From an uncultured Pseudomonadales bacterium (GTDB taxonomy: Bacteria; Pseudomonadota; Gammaproteobacteria; Pseudomonadales; Cellvibrionaceae), in the NCBI GenBank assembly GCA_947488935.1, contig CANLBN010000006.1, forward strand, positions 124,001 through 188,000: a stretch of 64,000 nt of DNA, in the 5' to 3' direction. How positions within the stretch are numbered: position 1 is the stretch's first letter; every line of letters begins with the position of its first letter. Of this stretch, positions 43,170 to 52,258 are shown one piece after another. The position numbers and the translations under genes are program-made. The notes under the pieces are model-generated. The model was not told the DNA's origin. It was given only the letters and a program-made list of their open reading frames with translations, and did no database searches.

Positions 43170-43493
43170 CTACGATCTCCATGTACCTACCTCTGACAAA
43201 AGCACCTTATATGAAATGGGATGGATTACGAAATTATATGATTTTCCATAACCAGCTAACGGCTCGGGCTTTTTCTCAGCAGTGTGATACACAACTATCA
43301 ATACCTCTTCAGTATCGGCGAGTAACGCCTCTAATTCTTGCTTCTCGTTATTCGATATTTTTGCTTTACTAAGAATTTTCTTTGGTGATTTAAAAATATC
43401 AGAGACACAATATTCCCAGCCATCGGCTTCAGCTTTCAATGGATGAGATTCAATAGCAGCGAAAGCAATTTCTTTCGTTTCACCATCTATCAT
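43170..43493 (-). CDS. Cassette 9: hypothetical soluble protein
   Basis: A 107-aa protein, unrecognised, mixed helix and strand (ADGWEYCVSDIFKSPKKILS, EEVLIVVYHTAEKK). No signal peptide or membrane segment. It is bounded by attC sites 8 and 9 and in the same direction as the other cassettes. Confidence 0.5.
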   Translation of the reverse strand: MIDGETKEIAFAAIESHPLKAEADGWEYCVSDIFKSPKKILSKAKISNNEKQELEALLADTEEVLIVVYHTAEKKPEPLAGYGKSYNFVIHPISYKVLLSEVGTWRS

Positions 43494-43511
43494 CTGCTAT
43501 ACCCTCCTTAC

Positions 43512-43583
43512 ACATAACGCCTTGCTCAGCGGAAAAATGCGAGTGTGAGCGAGTAGTTTTTCCGATGCAGCAACTTGTTAGGT
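43512..43583 (-). repeat. attC site 9
   Basis: Boxes ACATAACGCC (43512 on) and AACTTGTTAGGT (to 43583), 72 bp; inner arms GCGGAAAAA / TTTTTCCG pair. Confidence 0.85.
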
Positions 43584-44036
43584 GAAAATCTGTTCATTAA
43601 ATAATGTATATATAGAGCCAGATTTATTGGTGTAACTTATAACATCATTTGGAGATATATCATCTTCGAACATATATGAAACTGCACCATTTTCAGTTGG
43701 CCTTGTTTGACGTACATACTTGTCATATTCACTTGTAAAAAGGTCTACGAGACGTTGGGCTTGATCTGAATCGTAAGCGAGTACGATTAGTTTTATTTCA
43801 TTAAACCCAAATGCTCTGGCATGCCCATGAAATATTTTGAACTCAAATTCATTATGTTCTTCAGATACTTCCGGAAACCCTGATACACAAATTGGATTAT
43901 TTCCGACTATTTCATATTTATGCTGCGCGTCTCTGAGCAATATATTTTGAGAGGACTCAATAGCGTCATTAATTTGCTGTATACCAACCGAGAAACCTAA
44001 TAGGGCCGTAATCATAGATAATTTAACTGGATTCAT
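43578..44036 (-). CDS. Cassette 10: exported hypothetical protein
   Basis: A 152-aa protein, first in array order. A weak signal peptide or membrane segment (MNPVKLSMITALLGFSVGI), then a soluble domain with CVSGFPEVSEEHNEFEFKIF. Unrecognised. The TAA stop lies inside attC site 9, and the start is six bases from an AACCTA-like half-site at 44042. Confidence 0.5.
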   Translation of the reverse strand: MNPVKLSMITALLGFSVGIQQINDAIESSQNILLRDAQHKYEIVGNNPICVSGFPEVSEEHNEFEFKIFHGHARAFGFNEIKLIVLAYDSDQAQRLVDLFTSEYDKYVRQTRPTENGAVSYMFEDDISPNDVISYTNKSGSIYTLFNEQIFT

Positions 44037-44041
44037 ATTTC

Positions 44042-44048
44042 ACCTAAC
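44042..44048 (-). other. Half-site at the right edge of the cassette array (attI- or attC-like)
   Basis: On the minus strand GTTAGGT, identical to the box of attC sites 8 and 9, immediately precedes cassette 10. No second box or palindrome follows to the right, so this is the end of the array, where the insertion site (attI) of an integron would lie. No integrase gene is present within the next 600 bp. Confidence 0.55.
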
Positions 44049-44651
44049 AGTATATTAGGCAGAATTCCGACTATGCAGCAGTTTTTTCTGCCGGTTTTCT
44101 GCTATTAATTTTCATTAAATCATATCAAATTCAAATACTTATAGCACTTGTTTAAAAGATTCTTCATTGCAGAAAAGAAGCCATGTTGCATAACGAGACC
44201 AGATGGAGGTCTTCTATGCACTCAAGCTGTATAAATATTTCCTTTTAAATCAACCTGTTAAATCTTTACCTCGTTAAAAAGAAGCCACTCGAATATCTTA
44301 CTCATGAGACCTTATCTTGTCATTTTAACTATTTTTTATTATAACTATGTTTTTATACAGCACTTTATGGATACCACTGGGGAGCGGTATTTATCACAAG
44401 TATGGAGAGGCAAAATAGCTTCTGGCTTTACTATATATGGACGGGACTAGGCTTAACCGGTATAGAAGAGGACGACAATAATCGTCTTGGCATTTACTTT
44501 GGGGCTGGTGGCCAAGCAATGCTATAGACCCCTGAAGAAAAGCCAAATCGAATAGATAAAGATACAGCCTATAAACTGGGTAAACCTATTGCGCAAACAT
44601 GCCTACGCTTTAATTAGCTATTTGCCGCTATTGATAATCTAGGTGAAATCG
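44049..44651. other. Gene-free stretch with a decayed reading frame
   Basis: 603 bp beyond the array. The right half contains a frame at 44390-44640 that reads like coding sequence but has several stops (see the separate entry). I see no integrase remnant, although the site is where one would be expected. Confidence 0.5.
44391..44640 (+). pseudogene. Decayed coding remnant
   Basis: In one frame the translation runs YYIWTGLGLTGIEEDDNNRL then GIYFGAGGQAML, stop (TAG 44526-44528), then TPEEKPNRIDKDTAYKLGKP through IAQTCLRFN, stop. The text is compositionally protein-like and faintly resembles an outer-membrane porin strand pair (GLGLTGI, RLGIYFGAG). No start codon or homologue is identified. 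Confidence 0.3.
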
Positions 44652-46253
44652 TTATGTCCCAAGAAAGTGTCGAGTTTTAGGAGGCTCATCACCTTTATGA
44701 AGCGCATGGATTTGCTCTTGTAACTCGGCATCTTTACTGGTTATACGCTTATGGTGTCGTAAGTGATCTAACCAGGAAACATCCATAAATTGCTCAACAA
44801 AAACCTCTGGGTCGTTAGACTCTTGCAATATATTCCAAGTATAAGCACCGTATTGTTTTCTCACGCGCTCTAACTGATACATCAGTGATAAAAATTCTTT
44901 TACGTCGGCTTTGCCCACCTTGTATTCAACTGTCACCATCACGGGTGAGCGCTCAAGCAGCATGTCCTCTTCACATTTTGAATCGACTACTACAATGGGT
45001 TCTGGCCAATGCGTTGATGGCGATAAATCGAGAACTTTACCTTGATTAAGGTCATAGTTACGAGTAAAAAACGTACCTATCGCAAGCGTACCCGCGGCAA
45101 TAAGTAAGGCACTACTAATGCCTATTTCGCTTGCAATTAACCCCCAAACAAGACTCCCTAAACTCATAGAGCCAAAAAAGACCATCAAATAAATGGCAAG
45201 CCCACGCGCGCGTACCCAGTCGGGTAATGCTAATTGTGCCGAGACATTAAAGGTTGACAGTATCCATAACCAACAGGCACCAAAAATAACACACATCAAC
45301 ATGATGAGTTCTTGGATTTTTATCGAAGCAGCTATCATTAACACAACAACGAGTAACAGGGAGGCAACTAATACTAATCTCTGTGGTGAAAACATGCCTT
45401 TTACACGAGGCAGTAAAATAGCACCAATGACAGCACCAATACCTGTCATACCAATGAGCAAACCAAATAATTTAGCATCACCTTGCAGCTCTGTTTTAAC
45501 TAATAGCGGGAGCAGTGTCCAAAAGGCGCTTGCCGATAAGAAAAACGCAAAGGCTTTCCAAAAAGTCGCCTTTAATGGAGCACTGTAACGCACATAGCGT
45601 AACCCTGTTGCAATAGCACCTGGAATACGTTCTTTGGGTAGATCACCGATGATTCTAAACGGACACCAAAATAGTAGTGTTGCAATAATAAATAAAAAGC
45701 TAACGGCGTTAAAAGCAAAAGGAGCGGCAATACCGATACTCGTAATAAGCACACCCGCTATAGCAGGCCCTATGGCACGGCTTAAATTAAAGCCCACACT
45801 ATTAAGTGCAATAGCAGATTGCAGCTCTTCTTTAGGTATTAATTGAGGGACGATCGCTTGCTTAGCTGGGGCAACAAAAGCCGAGCCTGTACCTAGCACA
45901 AAAATAAACAACAACAACAGCGAAGGGGTTACCTCGCCTTTATACACTGCATAGGTAAATAAACCGGCTATGACAGCCATGATGAGTTGAACAACAATGA
46001 GTAATTTACGCTTACTGACAACATCAGCAATTGCACCAGCAGGTAAAGCAAACAAAAAAATGGGCAATGTTGTCGCTGTTTGTACCAACGCCACCATCAA
46101 AGGGTCTGTTGATAAAGATGTCATCAACCAACCAGCACCGACCTCGTGCATCCTAAAGCCCATAGTAGAAAACATCCCAGACAACCAAAGTGCGCTAAAG
46201 ATCTTTGACTTAAAGGGTGCCCAAGGGCTGACTTCCGCTGTGCTGGTACTCAT
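44652..46253 (-). CDS. MFS transporter with C-terminal antibiotic-monooxygenase-like domain
   Basis: A 533-aa protein. Residues ~1-400 are twelve helices of the MFS_3 (EntS/DUF894-like) group, with the loop GAIADVVSKRKLL after helix 2. Residues ~440-533 form a soluble domain (VTVEYKVGKADVKEFLSLMY, YTWNILQESNDPEVFVEQFM) of the ABM ferredoxin-like fold. The fusion recurs in proteobacterial MFS_3 proteins; substrates are unknown, with siderophores or drugs plausible. It is the right flanking chromosomal gene of the cassette array. Confidence 0.85.
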   Translation of the reverse strand: MSTSTAEVSPWAPFKSKIFSALWLSGMFSTMGFRMHEVGAGWLMTSLSTDPLMVALVQTATTLPIFLFALPAGAIADVVSKRKLLIVVQLIMAVIAGLFTYAVYKGEVTPSLLLLFIFVLGTGSAFVAPAKQAIVPQLIPKEELQSAIALNSVGFNLSRAIGPAIAGVLITSIGIAAPFAFNAVSFLFIIATLLFWCPFRIIGDLPKERIPGAIATGLRYVRYSAPLKATFWKAFAFFLSASAFWTLLPLLVKTELQGDAKLFGLLIGMTGIGAVIGAILLPRVKGMFSPQRLVLVASLLLVVVLMIAASIKIQELIMLMCVIFGACWLWILSTFNVSAQLALPDWVRARGLAIYLMVFFGSMSLGSLVWGLIASEIGISSALLIAAGTLAIGTFFTRNYDLNQGKVLDLSPSTHWPEPIVVVDSKCEEDMLLERSPVMVTVEYKVGKADVKEFLSLMYQLERVRKQYGAYTWNILQESNDPEVFVEQFMDVSWLDHLRHHKRITSKDAELQEQIHALHKGDEPPKTRHFLGT

Positions 46254-46600
46254 ATTGAACTCTCAAATAAGCAATTAAATAATGTTAAGCCAGTACAAAA
46301 ATACATATTATGTCTTAGGCTTTCGACAGAAGATGTATAGTATGGTTTCATTCTTACTAGAAAGCAAAAATGCAATTTGTTTGCAGCAAGCGATAAACAC
46401 CTTTGAGTATAATTTTGGTGAAAATAAACAGCCTGCATTGAGGCTAAAGCTGGGGGTTACATCTGAAAAAACCACTCCCTACTTATTTAGAGGTCATTTA
46501 TAGAAACTCCTTAAGCCGCTATTATAGATAAATTTATGACACTAAATGTTGAATTTATACTCCATTACTAAAGTCGATAAAAACTTCGTGGAGAAACAAG
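46254..46600. other. Divergent intergenic region
   Basis: 347 bp between the MFS gene (minus) and the DUF3147 gene (plus). GGAGA stands before the right-hand start. A 73-codon plus-strand frame inside it has no coding character. No palindrome stands out. Confidence 0.5.
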
Positions 46601-46951
46601 ATGAGCTGGTTGATTACAAAATTTTTAATAACCGCAGGCGTTATCGTACTTATATCAGAGGTGGCTAAATACAATGATAAGGCAGGCGCACTGATAGGTG
46701 CGCTCCCCACTGTTACTATTCTCGCGCTTATTTGGATGCACATTGAAGGGCAAGCAGCCGATAAATTATCAAAACATGCCTTTTATACATTTTGGTACGT
46801 CATCCCTTCTCTACCAATGCTGCTTCTCTTTCCTTATTTGTATACTCGACTTTCGCTTTGGTTATCACTAGCCGCCTGCGTATTATTAACGATAGTTTGT
46901 TTTCTTATTATTATAGGCATCACAAAATTGTTTGGCATTAATCTGGTATAG
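46601..46951 (+). CDS. DUF3147 family membrane protein
   Basis: A 116-aa inner-membrane protein with four helices (about 5-22, 27-47, 64-82, 86-112) and the family phrase SEVAKYNDKAGALIGALPTV. Function is unknown; members are short GlpM-like proteins found near transport genes. ATG 46601 has GGAGA upstream. Followed 79 bp later by a SirB2-like gene in the same direction. Confidence 0.8.
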   Translation: MSWLITKFLITAGVIVLISEVAKYNDKAGALIGALPTVTILALIWMHIEGQAADKLSKHAFYTFWYVIPSLPMLLLFPYLYTRLSLWLSLAACVLLTIVCFLIIIGITKLFGINLV

Positions 46952-47030
46952 GATAGAAATCTATCAACAAGGAATCATGCTATAAATGGAGTCGGTACAA
47001 AATCAACAGACTATTTAATGGTTTATTTAC

Positions 47031-47414
47031 ATGCATTCATTAAAAATGATACACGTGCTTTGTGCTTACTTAACAGGTTTAGGGTTTTTGCTACGAGGCA
47101 TATTGATTCTTTTACAAAACCCACTTAGCCAGTATCGCTTAACTAAAACATTACCTCATATAATAGATACTTTTTTGTTAATAAGTGGGGGGTTACTGGC
47201 TTACAGTCTCTCTTTTTCGCCATTAACACAGCCGTGGCTAGCGGCTAAAATTATTGCACTATTTTTATATATTGGGTTCGGCTTGTTAATGCTTCGTTTT
47301 GGTAATACCGCAAAACGACAATACCTAGGCTTACTAGGCGGCTTATTAGTTTATAGTTATATTATTGGTGTAGCTCACAGTAAATCAGTATTGTCTTATT
47401 TTTTCTTTTTATAA
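47031..47414 (+). CDS. SirB2 family membrane protein
   Basis: A 127-aa inner-membrane protein. Four helices; the family signatures are KMIHVLCAYLTGLGFLLRG at the start and LPHIIDTFLLISGGLLAY with the conserved His-x-x-Asp pair, plus AKIIALFLYIGFGLLML. SirB2 family proteins have been discussed as invasion regulators in Salmonella, but the biochemical role is unclear. Confidence 0.9.
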   Translation: MHSLKMIHVLCAYLTGLGFLLRGILILLQNPLSQYRLTKTLPHIIDTFLLISGGLLAYSLSFSPLTQPWLAAKIIALFLYIGFGLLMLRFGNTAKRQYLGLLGGLLVYSYIIGVAHSKSVLSYFFFL

Positions 47415-47808
47415 ATAGGTTAATTTTTATTTGCTTACTGTTGTAATCACCTCCTCCTCGATGAGCCTCTCTGCCGCACATTTTAGATATAATTGTTATT
47501 GCAATTTTACAGGTGAACAACCCACTTTCTTTTTACATTCAGCATATAATCTGCATAAAAAATAATAAGATGCTTAGTCACTTTATTGCGATGCCCTTAC
47601 AGAGCATACGATTAGAGGCAGACATTATTTTTTACTGGGTATACACTCAATAGCTATCTCATATGTCGTTTATGATAGTGATAAAAATTATCATGGTGAG
47701 CAACGCTAAAAACAAGTAACTTTTTATTTAGCTCATACTAATAAGTGTTTCATCCATACAAATATATTTTAGAAAAAATTTCATCAATGTATTGCTAGGA
47801 GAACAGTA
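47415..47808. other. Upstream region of the aldehyde dehydrogenase gene
   Basis: 394 bp with one operator-like inverted repeat (47672-47694) and a strong ribosome site (AGGAGA, ~47796) at its end. No gene is seen. Confidence 0.5.
47672..47694. promoter_or_regulatory. Inverted repeat upstream of the aldehyde dehydrogenase gene
   Basis: ATGATA at 47672-47677 and TATCAT at 47689-47694 are inverted copies 11 bp apart, about 115 bp before the start codon. Compatible with a dimeric regulator site; the regulator is not visible in the window. Confidence 0.3.
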
Positions 47809-49329
47809 ATGATATATCCAAACCCAAATACTGCCGATTCTGACATTTCTTTCAAACCCCGTTACGAAAACTACATAAACGGAGAATGGCTAGCACCCAA
47901 GAACGGTGCCTACTTTGAGAATGTTTCACCGGTTAATGGCAAAGTATTTTGTGAAATGCCTCGCTCAAGTAAAGAAGATATAGAATTAGCACTAGACGCG
48001 GCTCATAGCGCAAAAACCGCATGGGCAAAAACATCAGTTACCGAGCGCTCTAATTTATTACTGAAAATTGCCGATCGAATCGAAGCAAATTTAGAATTAC
48101 TGTCAATCGCAGAAACTTGGGATAACGGTAAAGGCGTTCGAGAAACACTCGCAGCCGATGTGCCTTTAGCCGCAGATCATTTTAGGTATTTTGCCGGTTG
48201 TATGCGCGCGCAAGAAGGCGGTATTAGCAATATCGATGAAACAACAGTGGCCTATCATATTCAGGAGCCTCTAGGTGTTGTTGGGCAAATCATCCCTTGG
48301 AATTTCCCACTACTCATGGCTGCCTGGAAGATACCTCCCGCGCTCGCTACCGGTAACTGCATTGTTTTGAAACCCGCCGAGCAAACACCGCTATCTATTT
48401 GTTTATTACTAGAAATTATTGGTGACTTAATACCACCAGGGGTACTCAATGTTGTACACGGCTTTGGCCAAGAAGCAGGCGAAGCACTTGCCACTTCTTC
48501 TCGCATCGATAAGCTTGCCTTTACAGGCTCCACGGCTGTTGGCAGTAAAATCCTTAGCCATGCCGCCAATTCTTTAATACCCTCTACGGTAGAGCTCGGA
48601 GGCAAGTCTCCTAATATCTATTTTGCAGATGTGATGAACGCTGAAGATTCTTTTATAGAAAAATGCCTAGAGGGCGCCGCTTTGGCCTTCTTTAACCAAG
48701 GCGAGGTGTGTACCTGCCCTTCACGTATTTTGGTACAAGAGAGTATCGCTGATGAATTTGTTAAACGCCTAGTTGAGCGATGTAAAACTATTAAGCAAGG
48801 TAACCCACTCGATACCGACACTCAAGTTGGCTCACAGGTATCAAAAAAACAATTCGATGCTATTTTAAATTATATCAATATTGGTAAAGAAGAAGGCGCA
48901 GAAGTATTACTTGGCGGCAATGTACACCAAGGCACTAGCGATATAAACGATGGTTTTTACATTGAGCCTACACTCTTAATGGGTGCTAATAATATGCGCG
49001 TTTTCCAAGAAGAAATTTTTGGTCCAGTGGTGGGTATCACCACTTTTAAAGATGAAGCAGAGGCTGTTGCGATTGCTAATGATACCGACTATGGATTGGG
49101 CGCCGGTTTATGGACGCGCGATATTAATACCGCTTATCGTGTTGGGCGTGCTATACAAGCAGGACGAGTGTGGACTAATTGCTATCACCTGTACCCAGCA
49201 CACGCAGCCTTTGGAGGCTACAAAAAGTCAGGTATTGGCCGCGAGAACCACCGCATGATGCTCGATCATTATCAACAAACTAAAAACTTATTAGTCAGTT
49301 ATAGCCCAGACCCCCTAGGCTTCTTCTAA
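47809..49329 (+). CDS. NAD-dependent aldehyde dehydrogenase (AldB/ExaC-like)
   Basis: Oxidises aldehydes, probably acetaldehyde, to carboxylic acids. 506 aa, the usual length for this branch. Catalytic Cys 301 in NQGEVCTC, general-base Glu in VELGGKSPN, Rossmann segments [19 protein letters not shown] and FTGSTAVGS, and the end [13 protein letters not shown] are all present. The double-Cys context (EVCTCPSR) and the start [20 protein letters not shown] are typical of AldB/ExaC enzymes. Strong ribosome site AGGAGA. Monocistronic or with a small downstream frame. Confidence 0.95.
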   Translation: MIYPNPNTADSDISFKPRYENYINGEWLAPKNGAYFENVSPVNGKVFCEMPRSSKEDIELALDAAHSAKTAWAKTSVTERSNLLLKIADRIEANLELLSIAETWDNGKGVRETLAADVPLAADHFRYFAGCMRAQEGGISNIDETTVAYHIQEPLGVVGQIIPWNFPLLMAAWKIPPALATGNCIVLKPAEQTPLSICLLLEIIGDLIPPGVLNVVHGFGQEAGEALATSSRIDKLAFTGSTAVGSKILSHAANSLIPSTVELGGKSPNIYFADVMNAEDSFIEKCLEGAALAFFNQGEVCTCPSRILVQESIADEFVKRLVERCKTIKQGNPLDTDTQVGSQVSKKQFDAILNYINIGKEEGAEVLLGGNVHQGTSDINDGFYIEPTLLMGANNMRVFQEEIFGPVVGITTFKDEAEAVAIANDTDYGLGAGLWTRDINTAYRVGRAIQAGRVWTNCYHLYPAHAAFGGYKKSGIGRENHRMMLDHYQQTKNLLVSYSPDPLGFF

Positions 49330-49770
49330 TAGCTTTACGACTAGGCCTCTGTTGTATGATGTTGGCTGGGACGACTTTAGGAAAAACAAAGGTTTGTTCC
49401 AGCTTTTACCTACCGCATAAAGAGAATACATAGGACCTTGCTGTATTTTTATTTTTCTAGCTACCTGAGAAGAGCATGCATCTCATTAGAGCCGTATCGA
49501 TACGGTATAAAGGCAACTGAGCTGGATAAGCCTGATGACACCATTGTTGAAGTTGCCAAATTTGTATTAAAAACGGGCGATAGCGTTACCAGCCAAGACA
49601 AGTCTATTGTTACTTGTATACAAGAAAATGGGACTTTGCCATTACTACTCTACCTAAATAACATCACCAAAATAACGACTGTATAAGCACAATATCGACG
49701 ATATTAGTATAGAATTATGCAAATCTTTTAATATTCGACACACTCATTTTATTATAATCAATAAAACACT
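49330..49770. other. Intergenic region with a doubtful small frame
   Basis: 441 bp after the aldehyde dehydrogenase gene. It contains an 82-codon frame (49438-49686) of uncertain status and the promoter region of the patatin-like gene. No terminator is obvious. Confidence 0.45.
49438..49686 (+). CDS. Possible small gene or fragment
   Basis: An 82-aa frame opening with TTG. Its second half reads like a protein (ATELDKPDDTIVEVAKFVLK then GDSVTSQDKSIVTCIQENG), while the first part is poor. It may be a fragment of a longer lost gene. Unrecognised. Confidence 0.3.
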   Translation: MLYFYFSSYLRRACISLEPYRYGIKATELDKPDDTIVEVAKFVLKTGDSVTSQDKSIVTCIQENGTLPLLLYLNNITKITTV

Positions 49771-51138
49771 ATGCTCTTATACCGTTCTTGCAAATACGTC
49801 TATTTACTACTTATTATATTATTAGTCTCTGCCTGTACCAGTAGTGGCTTTATCCGAAACTCACCGATCGATCAGGTTGGCAAAGATAATAGCTATTCGC
49901 TTAGGGACTTTAACCGCTCCCTATCACGCCCCAACAACAGCATTATGCTGGCTTTTTCCGGTGGGGGTACACGTGCTGCCGCACTGTCTTATGGTGTCTT
50001 ACAGGAATTAAACGAAACACATGTCACTGACACACACACTAACTCAACAATAAATACCTACCCCTTACTTAACGATGTTGGCCTGATTAGTTCGGTTTCT
50101 GGAGGTAGTTTTACCGCTGCCTATTATGGACTTTATGGTGAAAAAATATTTACCGACTTTGAACCGGTCTTTTTGAAAAAAAATGTTCAGCGTACGCTTA
50201 TTAACTTCTTATTAAGTCCTCTGAACTGGTTTAATAAAATTAACCGAACTGAAAATGCTATACGTTATTACGATAAAACCGTTTTTAATAATGCCACTTT
50301 TAGCGACATGCTCAGGCCTAACGCGCCCATGGTGTTAATCAATGCGACTGATCTTACCCAAGGTACACGCTTTTCATTTATGCAAGAATACTTCGACTTA
50401 TTATGTTCTGACCTATCGGATTTTTCAGTCAGCCGGGCAGTCACTGCCTCATCGGCGGTACCGCTATTATTTACACCTGTTGTTGTCAAAAATCATAGTG
50501 ACTGTGTCAATGGTTTGCCCCAATGGTTAAAAAATGCAAAAGCACGTGAAAAAGATGACCCCGAGCTTGCGTTAATCACGTCATCACTTGAAGGTTATTT
50601 TAATAAAGAAAAAAACCCATTTTCTCATTTTATCGATGGTGGTATTTCCGATAATTTAGGGTTGCGCTCTATTTTCGATATTGCGCGTATTTCTGGTGGT
50701 ACCGGTGAGCTACTTAAAGGTTTTGATATTGACCTTGCCTCACGCTTCGTTGTTATTTCTATCGATGCCTCTACAATACCCGAGACATCTATCGGTAAAG
50801 ATCAATTACCACCAGATTTTGGCGAAACTCTCAATAAAGTCACTGATATACAACTACACCGCTACAACACGACAACAAACTCAGTAATGTCACAAAGCCT
50901 AAAAGAATTAGAAGCAACTACGAGTAAAACAAACCCAGTGGAGACTTACTTTATTAAGCTTAGCTTCGCAGACATTAAGGACGATGAACTCAAAGCGTTT
51001 ATTAATCAGGTACCGACAAGCTTTAATTTAGAAGACCAACAAGTCGACAAAGTGATACAGGCAGGACGTTACTTGTTAAAAGAAAATAGCGAGTTTAAAC
51101 GTTTGCTACGGGATATTGCCGCTACAAACAATAAATAA
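49771..51138 (+). CDS. Patatin-like phospholipase lipoprotein
   Basis: A 455-aa exported lipoprotein: signal peptide with lipobox LLVSAC (Cys 22). Patatin domain: oxyanion FSGGGTRAAA (~62-70), nucleophile Ser 110 in SSVSGGS, where Ser replaces the first Gly of GxSxG, and the Asp of the dyad in FIDGGISDN. Expected to hydrolyse phospholipid acyl esters at the outer membrane or periplasm. The long C-terminal third is unassigned. Transcribed toward a converging DUF2057 gene with a shared hairpin between. Confidence 0.85.
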   Translation: MLLYRSCKYVYLLLIILLVSACTSSGFIRNSPIDQVGKDNSYSLRDFNRSLSRPNNSIMLAFSGGGTRAAALSYGVLQELNETHVTDTHTNSTINTYPLLNDVGLISSVSGGSFTAAYYGLYGEKIFTDFEPVFLKKNVQRTLINFLLSPLNWFNKINRTENAIRYYDKTVFNNATFSDMLRPNAPMVLINATDLTQGTRFSFMQEYFDLLCSDLSDFSVSRAVTASSAVPLLFTPVVVKNHSDCVNGLPQWLKNAKAREKDDPELALITSSLEGYFNKEKNPFSHFIDGGISDNLGLRSIFDIARISGGTGELLKGFDIDLASRFVVISIDASTIPETSIGKDQLPPDFGETLNKVTDIQLHRYNTTTNSVMSQSLKELEATTSKTNPVETYFIKLSFADIKDDELKAFINQVPTSFNLEDQQVDKVIQAGRYLLKENSEFKRLLRDIAATNNK

Positions 51139-51184
51139 GCACTTGTTTAAATGTCTTTCTGCACAGCGATTTTAAATAAGTGCT
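51138..51184. terminator. Bidirectional hairpin between convergent genes
   Basis: Fourteen-base arms AGCACTTGTTTAAA (51138-51151) and TTTAAATAAGTGCT (51171-51184), one mismatch, 19-nt loop. Located between the ends of the patatin-like (plus) and DUF2057 (minus) genes. AT-rich in the centre, so a weak terminator. Confidence 0.4.
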
Positions 51185-51219
51185 CGTTGGCATAAGTGTA
51201 AGTATTTATTCATAAAAAA

Positions 51220-51942
51220 CTATTGGGTAATTATTCTTTTGAATTGCTGCTGAATGCTGGGTGATGCCTGCTTGTATAGATATAACAACCAATCAATAGA
51301 AACAGCAGGCGTATTGTTCTCTTTAGTCACCACAGACTCATTCGACTGATTAATAACAGACGTGTCTACGGGTGCTAATCGTGCATTGTGTGGATTCACT
51401 ACGATAGGACCACGGGATAAATAGTTTAGTGCAGCAGTGGATTGTGTCTCATTAAATAACTCCAACTCACGTTCAAAATCACGCCCAATTTGAACACCGT
51501 CCTTCTCAAGTAGTGCAACTTTTAGTGAGGCTTCTTTAGCGCCCTCACCGCTTAATGCCCAGCTAGGATCTTTATTAAATGCCTCTAGCTCAGCCTCATT
51601 GCTAATTTGGGGGGCATCTAATTTAAGGACTTGATCCTTGCTTTCAAAAACCAGTACAGAGGCTTCGGTTCTCTGATAACGTAAATCATCATCGATCTCT
51701 ATCTCAGCATTAAATTGTACTAAAAGCTGGTTAACCCCATTACTTAAAGTAAGAGGGTTCTTCCTATACAGATCGTGGCTCTTATCGACTTTTTTACCAT
51801 TCACAGCAATCAAAAAAATATCTTCGTCTAAGTGAAGCTTAGTATCAGCCGTAACAGGCAAGCTAAACAATAGTATGCAAATAAATAGAGTAGGATTAAA
51901 AGAAGAAATGGCTTTAAAAAAACTAAAAAGAGTAATATGCAT
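51220..51942 (-). CDS. DUF2057 family periplasmic protein
   Basis: A 240-aa exported protein of the YccT/DUF2057 group: signal peptide (FFKAISSFNPTLFICILLFS ending at PVTA), then FLIAVNGKKVD and LSNGVNQLLVQFNAEIEIDD typical of the family's repeat strands. Function is unknown. ATG 51942 follows GGATAAG at a reasonable distance; an in-frame ATG at 51966 without ribosome site is less likely. Confidence 0.8.
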   Translation of the reverse strand: MHITLFSFFKAISSFNPTLFICILLFSLPVTADTKLHLDEDIFLIAVNGKKVDKSHDLYRKNPLTLSNGVNQLLVQFNAEIEIDDDLRYQRTEASVLVFESKDQVLKLDAPQISNEAELEAFNKDPSWALSGEGAKEASLKVALLEKDGVQIGRDFERELELFNETQSTAALNYLSRGPIVVNPHNARLAPVDTSVINQSNESVVTKENNTPAVSIDWLLYLYKQASPSIQQQFKRIITQ

Positions 51943-52258
51943 AAGTCTTATCCAATAAATTAGCATTAATAATCATTAAAACTAACCTATTTATGTTACA
52001 GAAATAATACACGCCTTAAATAATGGCTTAGCTAACCACCCAAACTAGCTCTATAGCACAGAGCGTGGGTATATAGTGATAGCGCCTAACTTACGCCACA
52101 TAGGCTCACGTTTTTCGTCTATCCGATCTCAATAAATTATACCCACACTGGCATGCATTTCACGACTGCTGTAATCTACGCCCCACATAATTGGCATTAC
52201 AGTCAGTATTTAATAATAACTACTCCTACTATAATATTACTCACATAAGGATATTTAA

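Noticed and set aside
38729..43583. Cassette palindromes considered as REP elements or terminators
   Set aside because: They lack T runs, are regularly placed once per gene, and begin and end with attC-type boxes; integron sites explain them better.
44049..44651. Search for an integron integrase (intI) next to the array
   Set aside because: No open frame and no readable tyrosine-recombinase motif on either strand in this stretch.
46282..46503. 73-codon plus-strand frame between the MFS and DUF3147 genes
   Set aside because: No protein-like composition or ribosome site; likely chance in promoter DNA.
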